Source: Toxorhynchites rutilus septentrionalis
Taxonomy: Eukaryota; Arthropoda; Insecta; Diptera; Culicidae
Length of the DNA: 64,000 bases
Assembly: GCF_029784135.1 (NCBI RefSeq)
Contig: NC_073745.1
Span: forward strand, 284,169,997-284,233,996
Direction: 5' to 3'
Shown in pieces: positions 10,525 through 22,674 of the stretch. Both the position numbers and the translations under genes were made by a program. The first letter of the stretch is position 1. Every line of letters begins with the position of its first letter. The notes under the pieces were generated by a model. That model was not told the DNA's origin and made no database searches. It saw only the letters and a list, made by a program, of their open reading frames with translations.

Positions 10525-12715
10525 ATTTTTTCTCTTTTTTCTACAATTGTGGGACGGATCAGGTTAGGGATATAGATATGAGGTATCGTTGTCTCATCCG
10601 AGAGTTGCCCCACGCACTGTAACATTGTTCATAATGACCAGGGATAGCATCTGGTGTTCGACTATCTGTCGAGGGTGGGCGACGGTGAGATAAGGGAACA
10701 AGACAAACAAACTAATAACGAAAAAGAAAAAACACAAAGTCATTAAATTCTTATACTAGACCGTTTCACAAACATATAGATCAGCTGCATATAGCAGATG
10801 TCGCGAGTTACCAACACGTCTCTAACAGGAACATAGGGTTGTCTTCCTTGGGCCTCAAGGGCATTCAAAATGTACTCTCTGGCTGCGTAATCATCCGTGC
10901 ATTGCCAAAATACGTGATCGATGCTATCGTAACCGTTTGCGTTGTCTGTAGGTGTACATTGTTTTGAACAAGATTTATTCTGTGGAGATGCACATCTAGC
11001 GAGTAGTGGTTGGACATAAGTCTACTCATTACACGAATGAAGTCACGACTTACGTCCAAACCTTTGAACCACGCTCTCGAAAAACCATTTGGAATAATTG
11101 AATATAACAACCGCCCAAGACTTGGAAGTGTCCCAATCGGTTTGCCAACTCAAGAGGGAGCTCCGACGCAGTAATTGGAAAAATTCATCGTTTGAAATCT
11201 GTCTCTCAAACAATTCGCCTTCCTTGGCACCCACCTTTGCGAGAGTGTCCGCTTTCTCATTACCAGGCATTGAGCAATGAGAGGGGACCCAAACAAAGGC
11301 TAACTTATAAGATCTTTCGATCAGTGCACTTATCTGCTGCCTCACTTTTGTGAGGAAATAAGATGGGTGCCTACTAGTTTTCATCGACTGGAGAGCCTCA
11401 AGCGAACTGAGACTATCCGAGAAAATGAAGTAATGGTCTGCAGGCTTGTTGGAGATCATTCCCAATGCGAAGTCGATTGCTGCCAGCTCAGCAACATAAA
11501 CGGAACAAGGTTCCTGCAGTTTACGGAAGTCGCTCGAATTTCCATTGCAAACACCGAAGCCAGTCCATTCACTGACTTTTTGGTATTTTTTGGCACTTTC
11601 AGTTAAAAATACGAGGAATGAAAGTTGGTCGAAGCTGATCTGAAATCTCAAGTATTGTTTCATCGACAGAGCGTATTCAATTGAGGAACTGCTGATGGTG
11701 AAGTGAGCACGGTCTGGAGTAAACAATGGAAGACAAATATCTGACGAAATATAGTGGAGATAAATTCTCATAAACCGAGATTGTATATTCATATGAATTT
11801 TTTTTTTAATTTTTTCAATCACAAGTGTGCTCGTGACTCCGCATTTCACCAGTATTCTGAGAGAAAGTTCCCAGAATCGGTTCTGTAGAGGAGTTACTCC
11901 TGTCAGAACCTCGAGACTCATGTTATGCGTTGAGTGCATACAGCCGAGAGCTATACGCAGACAATGATATTGAATTCGTTCCAATTTTTGAAAGTGACTT
12001 TTAGCTGTTGAGAGGAAGCAGAAAGAGCCATACTCCAGAATAGATAGAATAGTTGTTCGGCATTTTTGCTTCAAATACGTAATGTGGGTATTCCAAGTGC
12101 ATTTTGAATCAAACCAGACACCAAGGTACGTGAAGGTGGGAACCGTTTTCGAGTAAACACTACCACTTCGGATTTCTGCGGCGAGAATTCGATCCCTTAG
12201 TTCCTTGCCCAGGAAGACAAGTTATCTAGGAAATTTTGCAATGGTCTTTGCAAGTGATCGGCATGGGGACCTCTGACGGATACCGCACTGTCATCTGCAA
12301 GCTGTATTAGCGTGCATTGTTCTGCCAAACAACTGTCAATATCTTTCACATAAAAATTGCAAAGAAGGGGGCTGAGACATGAGCCTTGGGGTAAACCCAT
12401 TTAACTATATCTGGAAGTTGTCAGTTGTCCAAGGGTTCATTCGCTTTTCTGACAACAAATTGTACAAGAAGTTAGTCAAAATTCCAGGAAGTCCACATCT
12501 GTCCAGATTGTCTGACAGAATTACTATGGAAACCGAATCAAAAGCTCCCTTAATGTCCAGAATACTGGAGCCAGCTCCTTGTGCGCAAAGGCCTGTTGAA
12601 TATCTGTAGAAAGCAACGCTAGACAATCGTTTGTTCTTTTGCTTTTGCGAAACCCAAATTGTGTACTTGATAGCAAATCATGTTCATATTCTAGGCATAA
12701 TTGTCCCACCATGAA
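10525..12715 (-). mobile_element. 5'-truncated RNase H-bearing LINE (LOA/I group)
   Basis: About 2.2 kb of a non-LTR retrotransposon in reverse orientation: the second half of reverse transcriptase, RNase H, a C-terminal Cys-His region and a 3' UTR ending in an A-rich stretch near 10525. Endonuclease, ORF1 and the first reverse transcriptase blocks are absent, as in typical 5'-truncated insertions. The motif style (LPQGS, LADDSAVS) differs from the I-clade element at 36-41 kb, so it is a separate lineage. The clade is tentative. Confidence 0.75.
10743..12715 (-). pseudogene. ORF2 remnant: reverse transcriptase and RNase H
   Basis: In order on the minus strand: QFGFRKSKRTNDCLALL (near 12650), LDIKGAFDSVS with the first catalytic Asp (near 12560), LPQGSCLSPLLCNFYV and LADDSAVSV (12400-12270), a thumb-like FTYLGVWFDSKCTWNTHI (near 12100), and RNase H with VYVAELAAIDFALG, FIFSDSLSSLEAL and WVPSHCSMPGNEKADTLAK (11500-11220). 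A C-terminal DHVFWQC region ends at the TAA at 10743. The pieces lie in different frames, with shifts near 12590, 12400, 12190 and 11070-10960, so it is long dead. The longest open stretch is 11043-12074. Confidence 0.8.
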
Positions 12716-14454
12716 TTTTTGTCCGTAATCAAGCTTGATTGATTGAAATGAAGGAAACTATTCACATTTAGGTTACTGCTTATAAAAAAAAACCCGTTGT
12801 GTTGCTAAACTGAAATGTTTACAGCTTCTGGTAGATAAATATGGTAGAAAACTTTGATTGCATTTTTCTCAGTTGCTGATTTTGGAACATGGGATAACTA
12901 TGCGTAGAACGGCAGCAATGTTTATGAAATTTGTCAGGTGATTTTTGGTGAGATTAAAATCAATGTTCACTGAAAAACAAATTTACAAAAAAATATTCTA
13001 CTATCAAAAAGATCAGAAAGGAATGATCGATTTTCGCCATTTTTCTGAGTGCAAAGAATCGATCCAAAAAAAAAACGGGAATCGGAAATGAAAAGATCGA
13101 ACTTCTAAATAGCGATCCAAGATCACCCAATCCTGGCTCAAATCAGCACATTACTGCTTGAATGCGATAACCGCTCTCGAAATAATGAAAAAGTGCGAAA
13201 ATAGGTTGATAAATGGATTGCCTTGAAACTGATATTGTTTAATCGAGATGATATCTCTCAGTATCCAGGAAAAGTTGTAGGAAGCGATGGAAAATACGTT
13301 CGTTGGAGTTATTTCTATTTGAAAAACAAGCTTTTCCCAGTCTTTTCGAGAGGACACTAAGTTAAGGTCGTAATACTGACACATTTCACCCGAAAGGTGT
13401 GTTTGTACACAAAGCTTCCCTCTTCTCCCCAAGTTCACAACTTCCAGAGCATTGATACATGATACGATAGCAGAGCACTTTTTCTGACTGAAAGTTGTTG
13501 AACTTAACCACTTCATACCGAAACTTGACGCTGGTCCGATCCCAATTGAGAGTCCACATGATATTCCGTCATGCTGGAAGCCCCAGCATTTCAAATCAAC
13601 ACACTGGAACACCCAGTTGGCATTTCAAATCACTAGGGTAGTGAATTTCTCGAACTGTGCTCACAACTTTGTTTTGGTGGTGGCTCCGGCAATCACAACA
13701 TGATTCCACCTGAATCATATGAAATGAGACGACAAAGTGTCAGTGAGAGAGACAGCAGCAGCAGTGAGGAGCGTACATCAAACGGAATTCTCTACCTTAA
13801 ACATGAGCAATAGCTCCCGGCAGATGCGAGCACAGAAGTATGACATATCCCAAGAGCTCTTCACCGTCGTGGAAAAGCTAGCGAAGTACCGAATGTGAAA
13901 AAAAATCTGTGGCACTTCCTGCAGGTACTCTTCTGGCTCTGACCTTGTTGTTGGTCCAGCTTTAAAAGCGGTCCCTGCAGCCAGCTTCTCATTCAACAAA
14001 ATTCAACGAAACGCAATAGGCTTCAACCGGCACATTGTGACTAAATGTATGCTCATTATTTGCGATGGCATGACATCAAATAAAGAATCGTTTAATTGCC
14101 ATTTTTATACTCTTAATTGAATGCATTGGAATATTGTTAGTGCCATTAATCAATTCAATGATTGTTGCGAACAACGCCCGCGACCATAATTGATTGCTCC
14201 ATTCGCGTGCGGTGCATGCGTGGGTGGAATTTGAAGTTTGGTGGCCATCAAACGGGAAGCCACCGCTGTGGTCAGGTATATACTGGGTGCAGATAAAATA
14301 CAGACAACAGGAAAAACTTTCCGTTGTAGTTTTCCGTAGTGGTTGAAAAGGGTGATATTTTCAATCCTGTGACAATGATTCTGTCATTATGAGATGTGAC
14401 GAATTGCACTGTCGGAAAATTATGTGAAGCTGGAAACATGGGAATGTATGGACT
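12716..14454. other. Unassigned, possibly single-copy
   Basis: No known protein or repeat recognised. A minus-strand frame of 153 codons (13151-13612) is open but has no family resemblance and begins at a non-ATG codon. 13740-14030 is more GC-rich and could be host regulatory or exonic sequence; nothing here decides it. Confidence 0.4.
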
Positions 14455-14462
14455 GTGGCAAG

Positions 14463-15618
14463 CAGAGATGCCAACCTTCCTGATATCCTGACAAACACTC
14501 AATTTTCCCTGATTTTTATAAAATGATCCTGATTTTTCCTGATTTTTTACTTTTTGCTTAATCAGAAAAAAATCCATATAAATATACTGGAAGTTTTGCT
14601 GGTTGTGTATGAGAACTGTCATAATAGTCTACATTTAAAAGATTTCCGGTCCGCGCTTATATAATGCCTTCCTTTGGATTATACTCTATCTGTTCACATT
14701 GTCGAAGGTACAGTGTCGACATTTTTTTAATTTTGAAGTTAACGTGAAAGAAATATAATCTATAAGAATCATATGCCCGAAGGTTCTCGCAATTCAATTT
14801 CAATAAAACGAAGATTAGAAACAGAATTGGAACGGGAACGATGAAAGGAATACTAGCGACCAAAAATTATGTACAGTTTAATAAAAAACGATACAGGTTT
14901 CATTACATTTTCGCAGCATATAACATCCAAGTATAACAATCGATGTACAAGAATTTTAAAGTATGAACGTGTGAGCATCTTTATTTATTAAACTGTAATT
15001 ATTATTAAAAAGTGTTTTATTTCTTGAAGAATATATATTATCAATTGTTTGTAAAGCAAGAAGTTGCAAGAATGATCCATGAGACACGACAAATAAATTG
15101 GCAGGTTCACTACATATGTTTAAAATCTCGGTTCAAGTGCATCAGTTGAAACATGGTTACGTAAATCGTTGCGACTTGTGCGTTTCATCTATGCATCGTT
15201 TTTTTTTTAAAGCAAATCGTGACGGCTGATGAAAACGGGTCATTTTAAACAATCCGACTGACCCGGTCTTCACCTGAAAAAAAATTATGATCTGGTTCAG
15301 GTGGTATTGGAGAGGAATTCTGTATTCTGAGCTTCTACCAAGCAACCAGTCGATACATTCCCACAAATACTGCCTCAAACTAGACAAATTAGCTTCCATA
15401 ATTAGATAATGTTTAGAATTGTTTGGCTACCTGAAAGATTTCAGAACTTCCTGAATTGATTGCAAAACAACACTGTGCATATAAAACTTAAAAAATAATA
15501 CTTTTGTTTTCTCAAAAATGGGTACGAACTTTCCGGACAACCCAATATGAGCTATCCTGATTTTACCTGATTTTTTTTCATTCTCCCTGATTTTTCAAAA
15601 AAATAGTTGGCAACCCTG
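14463..15618. mobile_element. hAT-type element with perfect 8-bp target duplication
   Basis: The left end is CAGAGATGCCAACC. The right end, read on the complement, is CAGGGTTGCCAACT. Both are flanked by the identical octamer GTGGCAAG (14455-14462, 15619-15626). CAG-type termini and an 8-bp duplication identify a hAT element. The 1.16-kb interior is AT-rich, with repeated CCTGATTTTT motifs near both ends. No transposase is recognisable, so it is non-autonomous. Confidence 0.75.
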
Positions 15619-15626
15619 GTGGCAAG

Positions 15627-17905
15627 TGAAGAAACAATTCCGTACACTTATCGGCCTCAGCCGAATCCAAAACCATTCGAACAGTTTTCCCTCGAGACAC
15701 TTGAGTTCCTCAAGACCTTCCCTTCATTGCATCGTCCCGGAAATCGAAATTGAGGCAAAAAAACCTTGATGGGATATTGGATCTAAGATTGATTCCCTTC
15801 GAAAATCGGGCTTCCCCTTTCCTCCTGAACTGAAATTGTTCTCAGTTGATGGATTCCAGCAGCTCCACAAAAGCCGGCGAGACGAGGTGCACAAAAGTGA
15901 AACTACGTTCGACATTTTTGTGCACGTATTCCATCCATTTTTGCTTGCGTTGTTGTTGACGGAACAAGTACAAACTCCAGTCGAGATATATAATTTTTCG
16001 ATATTGATGGAATCGGAATTGTGAACGCTTTTCGTCCCCTTCGTCTTGTGCATCGATTCCAACAAATGACGGAAGCTGAAACGGTTCGGAACGGCTCGAG
16101 TGCAAGAGCGTTCAGTGTTTCCCCAAAAACAGTTTTGGGACGAGAAGTGAGCGGAAAAAGTTTCCCTCCTTTCGGTTGATTCGGACCGTGGGAACTTTTG
16201 CGAACTTATTTGGATTTTTATCTTATACCGCAAGCGGAAACATGTCACGAATCTGGGCAAACATCTAAATGTCGCCGTAGGAGCCATTGATCGATCAGTC
16301 AGAAGTAATTTTCTGGAGTTTTTCGAGCGTTCTTGGCTCTCTTTTCCTTCGTCTTACTGTTCAATCTTTGAAAGTTCGAAAAGGATAAAAGGATAAAATC
16401 ATTCTTAAAACTAAGATTTTTTTCAACGTCGAAGAGCAAGAATCAGCCCAAAATCGGAGTCATACGCACGGAAAGGTGGCCCACACGTACGAAAAAAGAC
16501 ATCCGAACTAATGGGCCACTGTAAAACTGAATGTCACACCGGAAATGGTAACGTGTTGAAGCGTTATTCACGGCGAAAGTACCCCAAAAAAAATGGGCAC
16601 GGATATCAATAACGGTGACTTAATGATGCGACACATCCCTTCCCGATTGCTCTCTAATCCGAATCCGATGACAGTCGAAGGATTATTACGCCGCTGGCAG
16701 GCAGAAGCACGAGAGCAGCTCGAGAGCAAGTTCGATGTAGAGATATCGCACGACGTTTTCGTACATAAAAAAGTAACGAGATTGTTGCCACTATAAGTGA
16801 AAAACAATACCATAAAAGGGAACGAGGCACCCGGAAAGGAGTTCTGCTGGGAGCAGCTATATGCGCTTTCCGGGTCGTACAAGTTCAGGTCGGAGTGAGT
16901 GGATAAAACGAAGGGGATTATTTAACACGTTCTTTAAAGTGCGTCAGTAGTTCGAGAGGACGTGACATCCCCTGGGGAAATATTTGCTCAAACAGCGAGC
17001 AATTGACAAAAAACAACGATCACAAATTCAATTGTACCAATCGCTGTCGAAGCTGATATGTTAACTACCGCCCCAGGATATTTATGTAGTAAAAGTTGAC
17101 AAGACAAATGGAGACCGATTCAAAGTTTGTCATGCAGTTCGCGAATTACTCGAATCATAATTGAAAATGCAAAATAATTGAAAATTCATCTTGAACACCT
17201 TGTGCCAATTGAGTTTCGGAACCGGAAGTGAGAATGAACTTTTAGACCATTTATATATTTTTTTTTTATTCGATTTATATGATCTATTTAAATCGATTTA
17301 AAAGCGACTTTGATGCTTACTCTAGCTCTTTTTCAGAAATGTTTATTATTTCTTGTGTTCGAAGCCGTTCGAATAGCAACAATATTGTCAAAAATGTCCT
17401 TTTAATTTTGTCACAATTCTTGAGAAACGAGATAAGTCACAGATCGGCAAACCAAATGAATACGACGGATGATTCAGAACACACAAGTGATGTCGAACCA
17501 AAAATTTGAAGCACCGTTAATGACTTGTGACACGGCGTCTATCGGTTGAATGAAATGTTACACACGCATTCGCTATTTTTTACACTCAAGAGAAATTTTT
17601 AAAGGAAGGCATCTAAAACGCGTGATTTTTATTCCAAAAATTGTATTGTGACCATAGGCTTCCGTATGGTTGTACAGAAAAACAGACTGAGAACGAGTTG
17701 TGGAGAACTGAAAAGAATTTTTGAAAAAATATGTTAATAGAAAAAAAAATAATAAAAAAATTAAAAGCTTCATTTGATCCACTAAAACCTATTTATTTTT
17801 CCCTCATATTCAGTTTGTGAAAACATAAGACTGCTGAAAAACCGATCACATTGCTAAAATGAGAAAATTTCCAAATTTTCAATTTGTAAATTCAGTTTTT
17901 ATATA
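15627..17905. other. Unassigned, moderately GC-rich
   Basis: Open frames occur on both strands (for example 187 codons at 15724-16287 minus and 104 at 16568-16882 minus), but none shows a domain. The composition differs from the surrounding AT-rich repeats, so this may be single-copy host DNA. The last 600 bases are AT-rich. Confidence 0.4.
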
Positions 17906-17907
17906 AC

Positions 17908-18966
17908 ACTAGCTGACCCGGCAAACTTCGTCCCGCCCAAAATTTGTTTTTTGTTATCAATACCTTCAAGCATTCACGTTTTCTTACTAAGCGCAAGTTC
18001 ATGAGTCCAATCGCAGAACTGTTCATTGATTGATCTTCTAATCGACCCCGTTGAATTTACCTTTTACTATAAATTTCCTAGTACTTCTACCAAAACTTAT
18101 TACTATAATATCAGATTATTTTCAGATACAATTCTCGTTCAAGATTTTTCAACCACTTGCATATAACATGTTTCTCCGTTACATGAAATAAATGTTTTAT
18201 ACAGGAAACATGATAGAATAAAGACAGACCCTCCCCTGCTTAGAGAGGGGGAAAAGTGTTTATTCACCATAGAAACGGTTCGTGCCCCCCAAAATTTTCA
18301 CATGCCAAATTTGGTTCCATTTGCTTGATTAGTTTTCGAGTTGTGCAGAAATTTGTTTTTCATTTGTATGACAGCCCACCCTAAGAGAGGTGGGAGGAGA
18401 GTCAAACCACCTTAGAAATGTTTCTTCCCCATAAAACCTCCACATGCTAAATTTAGTTCCGTTTGTTTGATTAGTTCTTGCATTATGCGGAAATGTATGC
18501 TATGGCAACCCCCCTCCCCCCTCAGAGAGACGGGAGGAGTGTCTATTCACCATAGAAACGTTTTGTGTCCCCTACAACCTTCGCATGCCAAATTTTGTTT
18601 CATTTACTTGATTAATTCTCGAGTTATGCAGAAATTTGTGTTTCATTTGTATGACAGCCCACCCTAAGGGAGGAGGGAGGAGTATCTAAGCACCATAGAA
18701 TTATTTATTGCCTCCACATGCCAAATTTCGTTTCAATTAATTGAATAGTTCTCGAGTAATGCAGAAATTTATTTTTCATTTGTATGGTAGCCCACACCCC
18801 CTCCCCACCTTAGAGAGCAGGGTTGGGGTGTCAAACTATCATGAAAAACTTTCCCGACCCCAAAAACCCCTATATACCAATTTTCATGTCGATCGGTTCA
18901 GTAGCTTCTGAGTCCATAAGAATCAGACAGACAGACAGAAATCCATTATATATATATATAGATGTA
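17908..18966 (+). repeat. Interspersed repeat with ~140-bp internal tandem units
   Basis: Starts CTAGCTGACCCGGCAAACTT and ends CAGACAGACAGACAGAAA plus TATATATATAGAT. Inside, a unit of about 132-149 bases recurs about four to five times (near 18223, 18371, 18503, 18652, 18786). Each unit contains AGCCCACCC, an AGAGAGG-type box, ACCATAGAAACG, CACATGCCAAATTT and TTATGCAGAAATTTGT. A second copy lies at 41769-42550 and a short one at 47436-47545. Similar sequences are common in insect genomes. The class was not determined. Confidence 0.65.
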
Positions 18967-19220
18967 AATGAAAAAATATCTAAAAGAATCCACACCAAAA
19001 ACGTATACTATGACACAGGCAATAGAGAACAACAAATGTGAATAAAATTAAGTTATAATAAAATCTGTTTCAATCATTTTGCCCTCTTATCTATCTACAT
19101 TAAATTTTATTCATTTTTTGACGTAGAACTACATCTTTCAGGAATGGTGCCAAATTAGAAAACAGGTCACGTTTTTATGAAATAAAGTTAATGTTTATAA
19201 CTATTTTCACTGTGAACGAA

Positions 19221-19825
19221 TTCTATTTATTTATTTATTTATTTATTTCTTTGAATCATCTGACTCACATTTGGTCTAAATGATTATTTAAAACTAAACG
19301 TCACAACTACATCAATGCTTTGGTCATACGAAATAAAAACGATACAAAATATGAATGAGTCGTCTATAAAAGGTGTCCGATGAGATATTGAAGTCAAATA
19401 AATCGAAAACTTCGTTGAAACGGACAGGATTATGCAACGCATAGTTCACACTGCGTCTTTCGAGATACAGGAAGTTTCTGACACGAAGAGTACATTCAGG
19501 CGCATAAATATTGATTTGTGTCAACAGTGCAGGGCAGTCGATTCCTCCGGTCAAAAGTTTAGCGACAAACATAGCTTGAGCGTTGAAGCGCCTTCTTTCC
19601 AGCGTCTCCAGTCCCAAGAGTTGACAACGCGCCTCGTATGGTGGCAAGTTTAGAGGATCCCGCCACGGGAGGTTCCAGAGAGCATGTCGTACGAATTTCC
19701 GTTGAACAGACTCAATCCTTGAAATCCAATTTGCTTGAAATGGGCACAATACAACTGCGCTAAACTCCAGTATGGATCGAACTGGGGAGCAGTAGAGTGA
19801 TCGGAGACAGTGTGGATCACGGAAT
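19221..19825 (-). mobile_element. 5'-truncated LINE tail with TAAA-type 3' repeat
   Basis: On the minus strand this is the last 160 codons of a reverse transcriptase ORF, a short 3' UTR and a terminal (AAAT)n tail (19226-19250). The element at 25857-26342 has a related coding end and the same kind of tail. It is inserted into a family A copy; a short GAATT-like duplication may flank it. Confidence 0.7.
19324..19817 (-). pseudogene. LINE reverse transcriptase C-terminus
   Basis: Contains SRIESVQRKFVRHALWNLPW, LPPYEARCQLLGLETLERRR, AQAMFVAKLLTGGIDCPALL and a closing FNEVFDLFDFNISSDTFYRR. These features are typical of the region after the reverse transcriptase domain in Jockey-like mosquito LINEs without RNase H. 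The polymerase core is missing because of 5' truncation. The frame stays open for 141 codons from 19749, so it is fairly young. Clade assignment is from memory of the family. Confidence 0.65.
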
Positions 19826-20143
19826 TCCCGGAATTTTCATGATTTGCATACCAATCGAATCGAAAAATCTTTAAGATTTGTTTGATATGCTATACATTAC
19901 AATTCGCTAATCTCTAAACAGTTTAAAATCATGAAAACTGGAAGACCCGTATTTCGAATGCTTTTAACTCGTACATTTCTTAACAGATCGGAAAGATGTT
20001 TGCATCAAGTGATAGAAAATATTTCTACGCCTATCAGAATAACTGTTATATTTTACTGTATAACGGCGGCTTTTCTGCTTCCATCCCTGTAATGTAGAAA
20101 CTTTTTTGCATGCTGCTGCTAAACAAAATTGGATAGGGAAAAA

Positions 20144-20520
20144 AAAGCTCTTCGTAGCCTAATTGGTTGCATGTCCGCTACTAAGCGATCAATCATGAGC
20201 TTATAACTCAGGATCCTCAACCGACCATCTTTGTGTGTTATTCTAGCTACTACGTCCGTACATCAATCATCATGTGATGGTTGATGATCCCAGCCTCTCA
20301 CTCCACATACGATCGATCTGCTGCATCGATTATTGGTTCTATTTATAAACACAACAATGGAAGCCTTATATCAATAGTCCCGCTGTGTCCAACTGTGAAC
20401 TTTCGAACAATAGGAAAATTCTTACGCCGAAAAATGCGACATGTGTTGTGTATCGATAGAATAGGAATATTTTTACGCCTAAATGGCTAATGTGCAATAG
20501 ATAAAAATGTGTATTGATGA
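20144..20520 (+). repeat. Possible tRNA-derived repeat
   Basis: GTAGCCTAATTGGTTGCATG resembles a tRNA box A region. A weak box B-like stretch (ACTCAGGATCCTC) follows about 40 bases later. No tail or target duplication was found. Confidence 0.25.
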
Positions 20521-20718
20521 AATAGGAATACTCTTACGCCTAAATGGTACGATAAATTCGGCTCTGTTACAGCTGAATTGCTAGATGAGCCTTATAATAA
20601 AAATAAACAGATGGGATAAAAAAGGGAGAAAAAAATCACCGCACGGTCCGCGCAATTACTTCATCGTTGCACCATATTCTCGAAATGAAATGTTCAATTT
20701 TCGATAAAAGTCACAGGA

Positions 20719-21330
20719 GGCTTGTGTGCGAGACACGACCGCATAGTTGACTAGGATTCCGTTAGGCTATCTGTTGATTTTGGATATGTTTGAAGAATTA
20801 CATCGTTAAACTCATTGATAATGATTTGGAGGCCCTGAAAAAGGCCGTTTTGTTTGGTTGTTGGATATTTTTTGTTTACTCCACCAGTGTTTACCGAGCG
20901 ATGATGACAGAAGGATGGTAAATAGTCGTTGGATGGTGCGTATCAGATAAAAGATATCGAAGTGGAACGAGATATGATGAAAACCGTCCTATGTGATCCT
21001 AGACGAGATACCTCCTGTGTTATGTATCGTTGAAATAAAGAAGAAAAAAAAACTCACCAATATTATCAATTTTTCTCATCAGTAAAAACATGTTACTTTA
21101 ATATAGAGAAAACATATTTGAAATGGAAAAGGTATTTTTTTATAATTTTTACTTTCTGTGTGTTTATTCAACCCAATGCGAGTTTTAATTGAACTAACAA
21201 CACCTAATACTTTATGTAGAGCATATGGGAAATCACTTTCTCTAATATTTCTTCACTTTTCTTTCATGTATTTGCAATGTCGATTTCCCCCAGACAGCTT
21301 GGCTTTGATGTCTCTGTTAGGGAACACATT
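20719..21330 (+). mobile_element. Family C element, copy 1
   Basis: Starts with a hairpin end (CTTGTGTGCGAGACACGACC then GCATAGTTGAC) followed by GATTCCGTTAGGCTATCTGT. About 600 bases match the reverse complement of 27490-28206. It is non-coding, and its far end is not defined. The hairpin end belongs to the same architecture as families A and B. Confidence 0.55.
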
Positions 21331-21358
21331 TCGGTAGGAACAAAAGTTCCCCCTACTA

Positions 21359-22655
21359 AAGGGTGTGTCACATCAAATTGCATCACGGAAAAACCGCTGT
21401 AGAAATTCGCCCAGTAGACCGATCCTTTTGAAATTTTTAGACAGTAAAATAAAAACTATTAAACAACTTTTGGTATTTTCTTTTTATTCATACTTCGAGC
21501 CCAAGCCCGTATGCTCGCACCTTCCTCTTTACCCCGTCCATAAGGTTCTGTACAACGTCAGGTTGTAGTTTTTTTTGAACAGAAATCCATTTTCTCTTGA
21601 AGTCCGCCTCCGATTTGACAACTTTTGGGTTCTTCCGGAGGGCCTGCTTCATAATCGCCCAATATTTCTCTATTGGGCGAAGCTCCGGCGCGTTGGGCGG
21701 GTTCATTTCCTTTGGCACGAAGGTGACCCCGTTGGCTTCGTACCACTCCAACACGTCCTTTGAATAGTGGCACGAAGCGAGATCCGGCCAGAAGATGGTC
21801 GGGCCCTCGTGCTGCTTCAATAGTGGTAGTAAGCGCTTCTGTAGGCACTCCTTAAGGTAAACCTGCCCGTTTACCGTGCCGGTCATCACGAAGGGGCGCT
21901 CCGCTTTCCGCAAGAGCAGATCGCTTGCCACACCATGTACTTTTTGGCAAACTTGGATAGTTTCTGCTTGCGAATCTCCTCCGGAACGCTGAATTTGTCC
22001 TCTGCGGAGAAGAACAACAGGCCCGGCAGCTGACGAAAGTCCGCTTTGAAGTAGGTTTCGTCGTCCATTACCAGGCAATGCGGCTTCGTCAGCATTTCGG
22101 TGTACAGCTTCCGGGCTCGCGTCTTCCCCACCATGTTTTGCCTTTCGTCGCGGTTAGGAGCCTTCTGAACCTTGTATGTACGCAGGCCCTCCTGCTGCTT
22201 GGTCCGCTGGATGAATGAACTTGATTAATTCAGCTTATTGGCGACATCCCGGACCGAACTTCTCGGATCACGTCTAAACTGCTTAACTACGCACTTGTGA
22301 TCTTTTTCACTGACGGAGCATCCATTTTTGCCGTTCTTCACCTTCCGGTCGATGGTTAGGTTCTCGAAGTATCTTTTTAGTACTCTGCTGACCGTGGATT
22401 GGACGATTCCCAGCATCTTACCGATGTCCCGATGTGACAACTCCGGATTCTCGAAATGAGTGCACAGGATTAATTCACGACGCTCTTTTTCGTTCGACGA
22501 CATTTTTCCAAATTTACGAAAAATTGACAGTGAAGCATGGCCAACGTGATCTATACACTCTTATCTGATTATAAGCGAAAGCTGAAGATATAATTCCTAA
22601 AAATTAAATTTCTACAGCGTTTTTTCCGTGATGCAATTTGATGTGACACACCCTT
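21359..22655 (-). mobile_element. Tc1/mariner transposon, DD37E type (copy 1)
   Basis: Terminal inverted repeats of about 45 bases begin AAGGGTGTGTCACATCAAAT at both ends and are flanked by TA (21357-21358, 22656-22657). Length 1297 bp. It contains one transposase gene on the minus strand with two disabling lesions. The DD37E triad matches the ITmDD37E family described from mosquitoes. Confidence 0.88.
21488..22503 (-). pseudogene. DD37E transposase, one stop and one frameshift
   Basis: The ATG at 22503 starts MSSNEKERRELILCTHFENP, followed by a helix-turn-helix region (LSHRDIGKMLGIVQSTVSRV). The frame meets an in-frame TAA at 22225-22227 (after DVANKLN) and resumes as SSSFIQRTKQQEG. Catalytic Asp 1 is in VMDDETYF. 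A one-base loss in a C run (21893-21896 on the plus strand) shifts the frame before FVMTGTVNG. Asp 2 is in FWPDLASCHY and Glu in RPIEKYW; 37 residues separate them, giving DD37E. The undamaged product would be about 338 residues, the usual length for the family. Confidence 0.88.
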
Positions 22656-22674
22656 TATCATGTACAGTGGAACT

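Larger units (their letters stand above)
19120..19945 (-). mobile_element. Family A fragment (A5) split by a LINE
   Basis: The palindromic end GACGTAGAACTACATC (19120-19135) and about 85 bases of family A sequence stop at 19220. The next part of the family (TTTGCATACCAATCG onward) resumes near 19845. The interruption is the LINE fragment at 19221-19825. Beyond about 19945 the sequence matches a family B-like segment (29490-29580), so the copy is chimeric. Confidence 0.55.

Noticed and set aside
13151..13612. 153-codon minus-strand frame
   Set aside because: No recognisable motif or ATG-supported start; kept only as unassigned sequence.
15724..16287. 187-codon minus-strand frame
   Set aside because: No domain, biased Ser/Thr/Asn composition, overlapping open frames on the other strand; likely chance.
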